Shown here one piece after another: positions 37,802 through 48,081 of a DNA stretch of 64,000 bases (position 1 is the first letter of the stretch; every line of letters starts with the position of its first letter). The notes beneath the pieces were generated by a model. The model had not been told where the DNA came from. It saw only the letters and a list, made by a program, of their open reading frames with translations, and did no database searches. The DNA comes from Emergomyces orientalis (taxonomy: Eukaryota > Ascomycota > Eurotiomycetes > Onygenales > Ajellomycetaceae). The position numbers and the translations under genes are program-made. The DNA lies in contig MOWL01000023.1 in the NCBI GenBank assembly GCA_002110485.1, forward strand, positions 930,001 through 994,000. The letters run 5' to 3'.

Positions 37802-39049
37802 ATGAAGGAGGTAATCAATCATGCCGGGCCGACTGTTAAAATCGTTGACAGCCCCATCCCCAAACCGAATGACGACCAGGTCCTTATTAAAGTGGTCGTA
37901 TCGGGTTCGAACCCGAAAGACTGGAAGATGCCAGAGTGGGCAGCAATATCGGGAGATGATGGCATGTCTGAGATGATTCAGAGGGCAAAGAAGGGAGTCA
38001 ATCAAGGGGATGATATTGCTGGGATTGTCGAAAAAGTCGGTGGAAGTATAGTGGAATTTAAGGTATGGATGGACTGTATATGTGACGGGACCAATGACTT
38101 ACCAGCATACATCAGGCAAACAAGCTAATTTTGATTTCGCTCTCTTTTAGCCAGGTGATCGGGTTTCGGCTTTCCACGAAATGTGCGCGCCGGGTGGCTC
38201 GTATGCCGAATATGCGATTGCCTGGAGCCATACAACCTTCCATCTGCCAAAACATACATCGTTTGAAGGTGCGAGGGCAAATACACGACCTACCTCGTCA
38301 CACCTTCGTTCGATTGACAGACACAATTTGCTGATTGACTCCCCTTACGCTCAACATAGAAGCCGCAACAATCCCCCTCGCCGCATTGACCGCCGCCGTG
38401 TCTCTGTACGCAAACCATCGCCTTCCGTTCCCTTGGGTTCCCGTCAGGGAGCCAATTCCATTGATTATATACGGCGCGAGCACGGCTGTAGGATCCTTTG
38501 CTATCAAGCTGGCATGCAATAGCAACATCCACCCTATCACCGCAATTGCCGGTAAAGGCTCACACTATGTGGAGACCCTTATCAACCGCCGGAAAGGCGA
38601 TGCAATTGTCGACTACCGAAGTGGACTGGAAGCGACAATTCAAGGAATCACACGTAGCCTACGGCAAGCAGGGCACTCCGACGCGCGACATGCGCTCGAC
38701 TGCGTCGCCACTGAGCAGAGCGCAGATGCGCTGAGGAAATGCATTGCTCCGGGTGGACAAATAAATTTCGCTGCGGCCAAGGCTGATCTGGATGCATCGC
38801 CCGCAATGGGGACTTCTACCTCTGTGGGGTCAGTGCACGGTATGGCTGGGTTTGAGAACAATGAAGATTTGGGGTTTGTGATGTATTTTCACTAGGGCGT
38901 TGATGCTGAAGGAGTTCTCCGGTCATCCATACGAGCTCCGGCCTGGTGGTCTAGAAGGGGTGGAGCAGGCGTTGAAGGACTTGAAGCACGGGAAGGCGAG
39001 CGCTACCAAGTTTATTTTCCGAATCGCGGACACATCTGGGATTGCTTAA
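37802..39049 (+). pseudogene. Zinc-type/quinone oxidoreductase (MDR), frameshifted
   Basis: Exons 37802-38062, 38151-38268 and 38360 onwards encode a medium-chain dehydrogenase/reductase: N-terminal V-K-I-V-D-S-P-I-P-K-P, then P-G-D-R-V-S-A-F-H-E and G-G-S-Y-A-E-Y (GroES-like fold), S-F-E-E-A-A-T-I-P-L-A-A-L-T-A and the NADP-binding I-I-Y-G-A-S-T-A-V-G-S. The frame stops at TAG 38893 after 304 aa. The expected C terminus (E-F-S-G-H-P-Y-E-L, G-G-L-E-G-V-E-Q-A-L, G-K-A-S-A-T-K-F) continues in another frame to TAA 39047. One surplus T in the run at 38886-38889 would explain the shift. It is either a real lesion, a sequencing error, or a truncated but expressed protein lacking about 50 residues. 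No zinc-binding cysteine pattern is present, so a quinone/enoyl-reductase activity is more likely than alcohol dehydrogenase. Confidence 0.8.
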
Positions 39050-41171
39050 TATTCAAGAGAAAACAATGACCGTATCTGGGGCATGTAGCCTTAGGTAGTT
39101 TGTCTATAAAGATTCTCCCGATGAATATCCGTAGCCATTTTTCGCAATCAATGCTGATAGATCTAATATGCAGCAGTATAACCGATCTAAAACCCCATAA
39201 TGGCAAGATGCCATCGTATCAGACAAAGATCTTGGGTTTGATCTTTCTTGTATTCAGTTCAAATTCAATTTAGACATGCATGGAAGTTCTTCTGGCAATC
39301 CTCTGGTCCTGGGCTAAAGCGGGGTCGAATATTATTAAATTACCGTGCCCATGTCTGACAAACTGGCTAAGAATAGTTGACAAGGAGAACAAATAAGGGA
39401 ATGATCTGATATCTACCCGCCCATATTTGTCTTTTCTATCCATTTGTTAAAAGTATATTTAAGTATTAAGTCCGACTAGGCAGGATGCTGCATGTGTAAT
39501 TAACAGGGGGATGGGTTCGTGAAGGGAGGAAGCCGTTGTCTTTTTATTCTGTGGCCCGTTCCCTTGCTACATAGTAGAAGGTAAAATTCCCCGAGAAGTG
39601 GAGATTATATATATGTGTAGGTTTGACTATGTCCCCCAAGTGGGCTGGTTGGTGGATTTAGATATGAAAAATGCATTTGTTAAGAGATCCAGGTACTTAG
39701 GCAATCAGCCATCCACCGGGGGAGAGAAAACTGCTGTTCCTTTACCCAACTGGTATAGTGAGTTAAATTAGGAAGTGATGCATTGTATTCCACCGCACCC
39801 ATGGCAATAACTTTTGTTTTGGCGTACCTATGTATAGGCCGCTCAGAGCTTTAAATAACTCTATAACTGGGTATAATTCCTTCATCCCTTAAGAAGAAAA
39901 ATTAAAAATAAAACGACGACCAATAAAGTCAAGTTTCCAACGACGTTGTGCGTTGAGATAAAACACCACTATTCTTCCTGCCACTCGTTTCTAACCAGAG
40001 AATCCTTCCGCTGCGATCGCGATTAGCACTCTGCGTCAAAAATAGAAACCGAATAACGCCCTACGGATCGTATGTGGCCCTTCGAAGGGCCTTCCTCAGA
40101 CACGCGCCGCACTCAAGATACTTTTGCAGATCTTCCATTGGCGCCGGATTGCCATGTGTGTTTCGCATGAGAAAAGTTTCCTGAGCCGTCGATCACTCTG
40201 GACCAGCCATTCTGGAATCTGGATCCTGGGCCGCTGCACTTTTCACCTCCTGCTGCACTAGGCGTTGGGGCGAACCCCATATTATCGTACTAGTGCGGGG
40301 TGACGCGTAGGGCTCCATATTATTTGCAGACAGAGAACGTTGAGCCCTTCTTCAAACCTGAGAAATCTTGATCCCAAGTGACGGGAGAAAAAGGGGGACC
40401 CTCGCTGGTTCACAAGGATCCCCTTAGAATTATATGCAAGGTTTATGTTACCCTTGCCCCGGGCTCTCGGAGATAGGAGCGTAACTACTGAGTGCTGAGT
40501 ATTGTGTTATTTTAATTTTTGTTGAGCAGCGTTGAAGTTTGGGCGGGGGCGGGGCGGCAATCCAGACCAAGTTGAGGCCCAGTCGCAGTTCGTTGATGAG
40601 GATGTCTTGGATGGTGAACGAACCTCTTGCAATAATGGAGTCCCGCCGTGTTTTGAAATCGGCCCCTTATGAGACGAAGGCCAGCAATAAGTGGAAGTTG
40701 GTTTCCAGCGCCAGCGTCTGTACGCGGACGATCATGGTGCTACTTCAGGGTGAAACACGACCAGGTGTGGGCTCAAATTCCTGGCAGCCAAATATCGCGC
40801 TGTTACTGTTGGTTTCTGTTGCGAAAAAAGTTATCAATATCTGGCCCGTGCTGACTGACTCGACTCCTTGCTAACAACCGCCACCCCTGGGCGCTATTAA
40901 TATTAACTTAGTTAACTAAACAGCGATTATAACCTTCTCAAACCCCTTTCGATGCCCCTCAGCAGATGTATAAATAAAAAAAATAGATAAATAAATAAAT
41001 AACCCTGTAACTGCGCCGGGGTGTTACTGCCATCACCTGACTTTGACTTTGACTTAATTATCCTGACTTCTTTCTGTTCCTTTTCTCCAGCCTTCTTTTC
41101 TACCAGCGCATTGAACTCTCTGTCTCAGAATTGCGGGCCATTGCTGAATATCTAACTGTTGTCCCCGTCTC

Positions 41172-41218
<47 letters not shown>

Positions 41219-41541
41219 TTGTTTCCTTCTTTCCCTTTCTTTCTTTCTGTCATCGTCTCATTTCATTGTATGCTTATCGCATCAACACCTGCGCCTGTCT
41301 CCCACTTTGGGTTTCTGAAACCACAAAGCCTTTGAGACGCCAACAAATCGACCCTATAACGTTTTTGATTTAAATTAAGCCTCGGGCCACTATTCCCTAG
41401 TTATCCCTCCTTTTATTTATTTTTACCACCACTGTTGCTGCTGCTGCTGCTACTGCTGCTGCACTATCTCTATACTTTAGAAGTTGGAAAGCGGTCTCTA
41501 CACCTCATACCCGTCCTGAAGTCGCAAAGTACCCATTCAAG
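39050..41541. promoter_or_regulatory. Intergenic, promoter and leader of the BAR gene at right
   Basis: Mostly without recognised content. At the right, a CT microsatellite (41167-41218) and a TGC repeat (about 41435-41462) lie just upstream of the BAR gene start, probably in its 5' leader. Confidence 0.5.
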
Positions 41542-43150
41542 ATGATGGTAAACAAGAAACTCGATCGCTTTAAGCAATGGGCGGGGGAGCGCATGGGATC
41601 AGAGGCGAAAACCAATGTCTCAGATAACTTCAAGGCGCTGGAGACGGAGATGAATTTGAGACATGAAGGTGAGAAATTGGAGAGCGTTTTTTTTGTTGAA
41701 AATACCAGCATCAGACTGTACGTTGCTAACTATTATGATGTTTTTGTTTCGGCAGGAATGGAACGACTCCAAAAATCAATGACCACTTATGTGAAGGCGC
41801 TGTCTAAACGGAATGAAGGAGATGATAAGGAGAAGACTCTCCCAATTGGATATATGGGTGCAACTATGGTGAACCATGGAGAAGACTTTGAGAGCACATC
41901 AGAATTCGGACAGTGTCTTACCAGTTAGTGGAATGCCTGTCGCGCTTGTTGACAAGATGATGCTGATTCTTCTGTTCTAGGTTTTGGACGGACAAACGAA
42001 CGTATTGCCAGGATCCAGGAGACCTATATAGCAAATGCGACTAGCAGCTGGCTGGAGTCGCTCGACCGGTCACTTGTCCAGATGAAGGAGTATCAGGTAT
42101 GTGGAGTCCTTGTATGGAAATAAATATGTGGGAAAGCTGTCTAACAAATATACCTTTAGAATGCGAGAAAGAAGTTGGAAACTCGTCGGATCGCATATGA
42201 TGCTTCCCTTTCGAAGATGCAAAAGGCGAAACGCGAGGATTTCAGGGTGGAAGAAGAACTTCGGAATCAAAAAGCAAAATACGAGGAGTCTACCGAGGAC
42301 GTTTACAGGCGGATGGAAGATATTAAAGAAGCTGAAGCAGATAGCATTGCCGATCTGGGTGCATTTTTGGACGCTGAACTCAACTACTACGATCAATGCC
42401 GCGAGGTTCTTTTGCAACTCAAAAATAACTGGCCCGCTGGGTGAGTCTTTGACTGAAAACGAGGAAAGAGAAGTGCCCTTTGCAACACGGAATTATCAAA
42501 GCTAACCTAATCAATACAGCCAAACGCAGACGCAAGGTGGCTCATCTAGACGGCCTGGGCGAAATCGGTCAAACACAGCCCATTCATATCACGATCGGTA
42601 CGAACCTGTGCATGAAGAACCCCCTGTACCATCTCCAGAACAACGCCCGTCCATAAAGTCCAACCGGGCTGCGTCCATGCATCAGAATGGAACTCCAGCC
42701 AGGGGCTATTCCCCCGATTCATCGTACCAGCAGCGACCAACCATGAGCCGAAACTCAACATTCGAAGGCCCTTCCCAGCTACGACGCGACGAGTCACCAG
42801 CCGTATCACAGCGCATTAGTCGCATAGCAAGCGACAGTGCAGCGTTACGCAATAGCCAACTGCAGGTTAGAACCGTAAACAGGCCTTACGACCACTACCC
42901 AGAGTCACCGGATGATGCATCCTACGGCAAAGGTAGCAGTCCTGATCGGTACTTCGCTGGAGGCCGTTCCGTTTCGCCAGCTACGTCGAATGGGAGTGTA
43001 ATGTCCCGTGCCGCAAGTATGACAGGTCTACAAGCCGGAGGAAGCTCGATGAGTAAAAAGGGTCCACCTCCGCCTCCACCGTCACGGGCTAAAAAACCGC
43101 CTCCACCTCCGCCCCCAGGAAAGAGACTCATCGGCGCTGCCAATATGTGA
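41542..43150 (+). CDS. BAR-domain membrane-curvature protein
   Basis: Five exons: 41542-41668, 41756-41923, 41981-42096, 42160-42440, 42520-43150; 440 aa. Residues 1-230 form a helical BAR domain: L-D-R-F-K-Q-W-A-G-E-R-M, then Y-V-K-A-L-S-K-R near residue 55, a long coiled coil with N-A-R-K-K-L-E-T-R-R-I-A-Y-D, and Y-Y-D-Q-C-R-E-V-L at the end. Such proteins bend membranes at endocytic or actin sites; in yeast the related pair is Rvs161/Rvs167. The C-terminal 210 residues are disordered, rich in Ser/Arg, and end in two proline runs (P-P-P-P-P-P and P-P-P-P-P-P-P) flanked by basic residues, likely SH3 or profilin ligands. No SH3 domain is present, unlike Rvs167. An ATG-ATG pair at the start allows initiation one codon later. 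Confidence 0.85.
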
Positions 43151-44732
43151 TTATTGGTGCGGAAACGGTATTTCGTAATACGAACGCAAAAATTATGAGC
43201 CTTGATTCTCCCTCCCCCCCCAAAAAAAAATAATAATTTAAAAAGAGATTAAAGCCATTGGATAATGTTTGATACTGTTCGAATATCCTTGAGCCGCGAT
43301 CTGTCTTGTGGTTGGAAGGTTTTTCCATAATTTTTATTGTCCCTTGCCAGTTTTCTTTTTCTGTATGTCGCCCTAATGTTTCCCTCATTGTATCTGGATT
43401 AGTTACCCGGTAAGTTACAGGTCTACCAAAATCTCGGAAGGTTCTGGCACAGGTGTGCAGGCTTCCGTATATTTTCATTTATTTCATGCGCATCCCCTAA
43501 CGAAGGACGACTGGTCTGTTCTTTACGGCGTTCTATTTTGACTTGATTCTTTTTACCCCTTCCTAGCACTTTCTCTTTACTATTATCCCACCTCCCTTTT
43601 TAAAAAATTCCGATTCTATCCTTCCCAGTCCTTTAGTTGACTTTCCTCCGATGACACGATAGCTACATGTCCCATTGGTGTTTTATCATTTCTTTTCTTT
43701 CTTTTTTCTCTCTCTTTCTTTCTATTGGGGCTACAAAAGATGAGGGAAAATTTGTTTTTGAAAGGAAAGAGGGCAATCAAACCCACCCACCAACCTAGTG
43801 TTATTTTCACTGATGAATCAAAAAATCACCCATCAATATCAATCCACTGAGTGTTTATGTTCTTTCCCTTTTGTTGCCTGGTTTTTAATTTTATTTTTTA
43901 AATCTTTCTTCCTCTGTGTCTCTCTCCCAATCAAACCCTATCATCTTTCAAATCTCCAGATGATTGACTAAAAAGCGAAAGGGAAGACGTCGATAATGGT
44001 TCAAAGAAAGAGATGGATGATGGGGAAGGGGGGGTTGGTCTGTAAGACTTCCTTTGCTTTACCCTCCCCCACCTTATTTTCCCCCTATTTTACTTCTCTT
44101 CTTCCGGTGGAAACTCGCTTCCTCGTCTTGCGTTTATTCCTCTACAAGCTCCCTTTTTATCCTTTCTTGCCCCCATGCGTAATACTGAATGTATATTTGC
44201 TGTGCGTGCTGTATGGAGGGAAGGGGTAAGAAAAAGGGATATAATGCAACGCGTTGCTTTTCTCTCCCTCTCTCTTCTTGTTTTTTCCCTATACTTTGTT
44301 CTAAATTTTTTTTTTTGTAGTACTTTTGCTTTACTTTTAGCACTTTTGTATAGAATTTGAGCCTGGTGGCTCTTTCACAGAATAATTACCATAAATTCAA
44401 GTTCAAGGGAGGGATGGGTTACTTTTCCTTCTTCTTCTTCTTCATCATCATTTCGTACTAATCACCAGCTTCATGATCAGGAAAGCTGTGTAAGTGAAGA
44501 ATGACAATGAAACATACTGCATGTAGCATATGAGGCTACCATTTGAATGGAATAATCTACCAAAAGCTGGGTTGCAGGGAAACCAAAGTTAAAAAAACAA
44601 TAAAAAAATAAGCAAACGAGTGACCCACAACAACAGCCTCAAAAAAAAAATTAAAAAAAAGCAAGGCAAAAAAGAATCGGGGGCCGTGGGAATATCTCCG
44701 ATCAAACAAACCGCACTTACATACCACATACT
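43151..44732. other. Intergenic between convergent genes
   Basis: T/C-rich 3' flanks of the BAR gene (+) and the HNH gene (-), with many short homopolymers. No gene recognised. Confidence 0.6.
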
Positions 44733-46176
44733 TCATAACCCCCCTGCCGCCAGTCGCTGAACCTCTTCATCCCTCCCCCTCACAAGCTCCCCCGGCTCCA
44801 CTGCCCAATCAAGCGTCCTCTTTACATAATCCCGACTCAAATTCCGCACAAACAACACGACAGCGGGCGGATCGTACCCGGGCTCCAGGACCCTCTTCCG
44901 CACCAAAAACTTCCACTCAGCCTGCTGCAACTCCAAAATGATCCTCCCGGCCTGCGTCGCGTCCAGGATCTTCGCGAGGGAGAAATGTAACGCGAAAAAA
45001 GCAGGGTCCGGGTCCTTGAAGAGGTGGCCTTCAGGGCCTGTGGAGAAGTAGAGTTGGGAGTGGGAGGGGGGGATTAGTTGAATGGGTTGAACTTGGTGCA
45101 TGGAAACTTTTGCTAGGGTGTAGGTGTAGTTGCTGCGGCTGCGGCTGCTGCTGCTTGTGGTGCTGTCGCTGAATGCTGTGCTCCTTTGCTGCTCGGGTTT
45201 GATGGACCAGCGGTACTGGTCGAAGGTCGTGGAGATTGATGTTGAGAGCATGAGGATGTTATCGCAATTGTCGATGTTTTCGGGTGAGAGTCTGCTAGGG
45301 GGTATCCGGCCACCAGTAAATATTTGGATTAGGTGTTTGGCAACCCGGTTACCTTGGATGCGAGGGGGGATGATGTGCACGGGGGTTAACATTCCATATG
45401 GCCCCATGCTGCCGGCGCTGAAGATGTCGTGGACTCCTGTGACGACACAGCGGCTCGAGTCTCGTTGGGTTGCCTTCGTCTCGGAAATTAGTTTTGTGTA
45501 TCTTTATAATAATAATAATAACAACAACCAACAACATCAGAATCATCATGATCAGTGCCTCTACTCGGGGCAGAAGCTACATATACCTACAAAATATCTT
45601 AAGATCCTCATTTTGTGCGAGAAATCCGTTTCGGTCTTGGGGGTCTGCCTATCCATCACTAGTAGGCATGTTTGTTTGGGTCAATATATCAGGGTAAAAC
45701 ACAAAATTAACAATTAAAAAAAAAAAAGGGGGGGGGAGGGAGTGAAAAAAAAAAAGGAACAAAAGAAGAAGAGCGAATGGGATATCCAACAATCCACATT
45801 CACATTCATAAAACATGAGGAATAAAAAAAACTAACAAGGAAACAAGAAATTCAAACACCAAAAATGTGCCCACAAGAGAACCGCATTCCGAACCTCCCT
45901 CCTCCTACACAGAGAATCAACCACGAATTCAACTGTCTGGTCCATAACGTTGATCCCCACCCGCGCCAGCACTCGCATGAGATCGTGCGCGATGGATCTA
46001 GGAGATATAGCCCAATTCAGAAACGCGATGACGAATAGAGCAGTGTTCATATCGCTGATTATGGCGTTGCTTATCCTCAGGTCCGGGAGGACGGTGCCCT
46101 TGGAGAGCATGATGCCGAAGATCTCCTTGAGCCGGAGGACGGCGAGTTCGAGGTAGGTTTCGTTCCTAGCTTCCAT
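44733..46176 (-). CDS. HNH-nuclease-type fungal protein
   Basis: Secure part: exon 45479-44733 (249 codons), containing R-D-S-S-R-C-V-V-T-G-V-H-D-I-F-S-A-G followed by L-T-P-V-H-I-I-P-P-R-I, then L-S-P-E-N-I-D-N-C-D-N-I-L-M-L-S-T-S-I-S-T-T-F-D. This is the fungal HNH_2-type arrangement: a C-x2-T-G turn, a His in the beta strand and the N...N-x-L helix. Such proteins are common in filamentous fungi and mostly uncharacterised. Proposed upstream exons 45658-45591 and 46176-45909 join in phase (360 aa total). The intron between them (250 nt) contains A and G homopolymers, so the first exon could instead be a separate small gene; alternatively translation may begin at ATG 45656. The second intron's acceptor (CCGAG) is also poor. 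Only one clear catalytic-type His is visible; activity is not established. Confidence 0.62.
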
Positions 46177-47574
46177 TATTGGACAAGCAGAAGCTTATAT
46201 GGACCAACGTGGGTAAACATGCAGGCTGTCTGGAAAGGGGGTCTCTTATCGGTGAGCGGGTAATGAGCGGGAATGACGGGCCATGGGAGGGGCTTTTTTT
46301 CCCCCCCCCTTTTAGAAGAGAGAAATAAAATGTACAACCATGAACAACGTGCAGTATATGGTTACGGATTGAATAAGAATGACCAAATGATAAGTAAACG
46401 AAATGTAGAGCGATGGGAATTTTTCAAATAATGTGAGTTCCCGGAGTGCGAGACCCTAGCCATGGTGATGAAGAAGATGCTGATGGCTCAGCATTCTCAC
46501 AATCATGAAATTGGAATGGGGAGGGGGAAACAGCAAACAGCAAACCACCCATCCCACCCCAGTGACAAACAAGGAAACAGCAGGGACTTGAGACTCGTTA
46601 GGAGTATTGTATTCGATGGAGTCAATTAGCTTCTGTAATCAGGATATCCTGTATATCGATCATATCGCATTGCATCGAACCATAACCTATCCTCCTTCCT
46701 ATTGACTGGAAGAAGTGTGGTATAAAAGGTATACCCAAGATGATGAGTTAGCGATGGAGTATCATGAGCAGCCAGCAGCCAACAGCCAGCCAGCCAGCAG
46801 CCAGTGAGTATAAATGGCCTTTATTTCAATACATCTCTGTGCGTCCTTGCATAGATAAAAAATAATATTGATCTCGTTCCATCCATCCGCCCCTTAAACC
46901 AGTCGGGTTAACTAGAGGTTATATGCCGCTGACTCATCCTTCGCCTACCTAACCCAATCCGGCCCATTTTAGCCACCATTCCCCCCGCTGACTCATCCAC
47001 CGTCACGTGGCAACGCTTCTCTCTCCTCTCTCTCCCTCTTTCTCTCGCTTCCCTCTCTTTTTTCAGCCTCCAGTTCTCCGACAGAACTTAGACTACTTTA
47101 CTTCCCTTGCTACATCACTCCTGTCGCGAACGAAGCTCTGCCTCGCATCCCATATTCCCCCATTTCCATCCATCTCCGCCCGCAACGCGCCCGCCCCAAC
47201 GCGACTCTGTCCATTCACCGCCCTTGGGACCCCCACAAGTCCCGTTGCCTCCCGCTTTCCATCTCCCTTTTGCTTGTCTCTATTTTTTTATTTTTTTTGC
47301 CTTTTTTTGCCTCCTTGGCCGCCTGGCTCTCCTTCCCATCCCCAACGCATCGAAATCCCATCCGCCAAGCATCAACAGGACTCCCCCATTCGTCCCACTC
47401 CGCTCTCTGGACCCTCCTTCTTCCTCCACAGGCCCGACTCCGGCCTCTTGTCTTTCGCTACAACTTCGCGACTCTCGGTTTCCCACTTTCCAGCCTTCCC
47501 CGGGCTAAACTGGAAAACGCCTGGCTTAAAAGGCTAGGGCCTGTTCATGTCCTCTCTACACTTCCCCTAACACG
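46177..47574. promoter_or_regulatory. Promoter and CT-rich leader of the SNF2-type gene
   Basis: Divergent promoter region. Contains a CAGC-type minisatellite (46768-46804), a duplicated TGACTCA element with an adjacent CACGTG (listed separately) and a pyrimidine-rich leader from 47015. An open frame at 47007-47537 is an artefact of that composition. Confidence 0.55.
46926..47009. promoter_or_regulatory. Duplicated TGACTCA element plus CACGTG
   Basis: The 14-mer CCGCTGACTCATCC occurs at 46926-46939 and again, exactly, at 46985-46998. A CACGTG lies at 47004-47009, five bases after the second copy. TGACTCA is the consensus for Gcn4/CpcA- and AP-1-type bZIP factors and CACGTG that for bHLH factors; binding here is inferred. 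They lie about 570-650 bp upstream of the SNF2-type start codon. Confidence 0.6.
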
Positions 47575-48049
47575 ATGGCTTCAATTCAAGGTGTTCCCAA
47601 TATGGCCACTGCAAATCTTAGCTTGCCTCCCAACCTAACACAGCAACATGTACAGGAGGTCTATCAGGTTCGTTGTCGCTCCCCCTAATTCGCGCTCCCT
47701 TTCCTGTATACATATATACATACATACCATATATACATATACATATACATGACGCGCAATTTTATATTCCCTACCATGCTACACCCCAGCGCCACATATC
47801 CTTTGCGCCTAAGCTAATATATCCGTGAAGAAATTTCGCCAGATGCAAGAGCAAGGTGTGCGCCATGACGATCCAGAATACGTCAAGGCCCATGGTCTCC
47901 TCTCTGCCGTCCAGAGACAGCAAGCCTTCCAAAAGCAACGGCAATTCGCGCAACAACAGCAGCAGCTACAGAACCAACGACTACAACTTGCACAGCAACA
48001 ACAACAGCAGCATCATCAGCAGCAACAACAGCAACAGCAACAACAACAA

Positions 48050-48081
<32 letters not shown>

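Noticed and set aside
37896..37915. tRNA B-box-like GGTTCGAACC
   Set aside because: It lies in exon 1 of the oxidoreductase encoding V-S-G-S-N-P-K-D, with no A box or cloverleaf around it.
47007..47537. 176-residue open frame before the SNF2-type gene
   Set aside because: A product of the pyrimidine-rich leader (Ser/Pro/Phe-rich, all three frames open); no recognisable domain.
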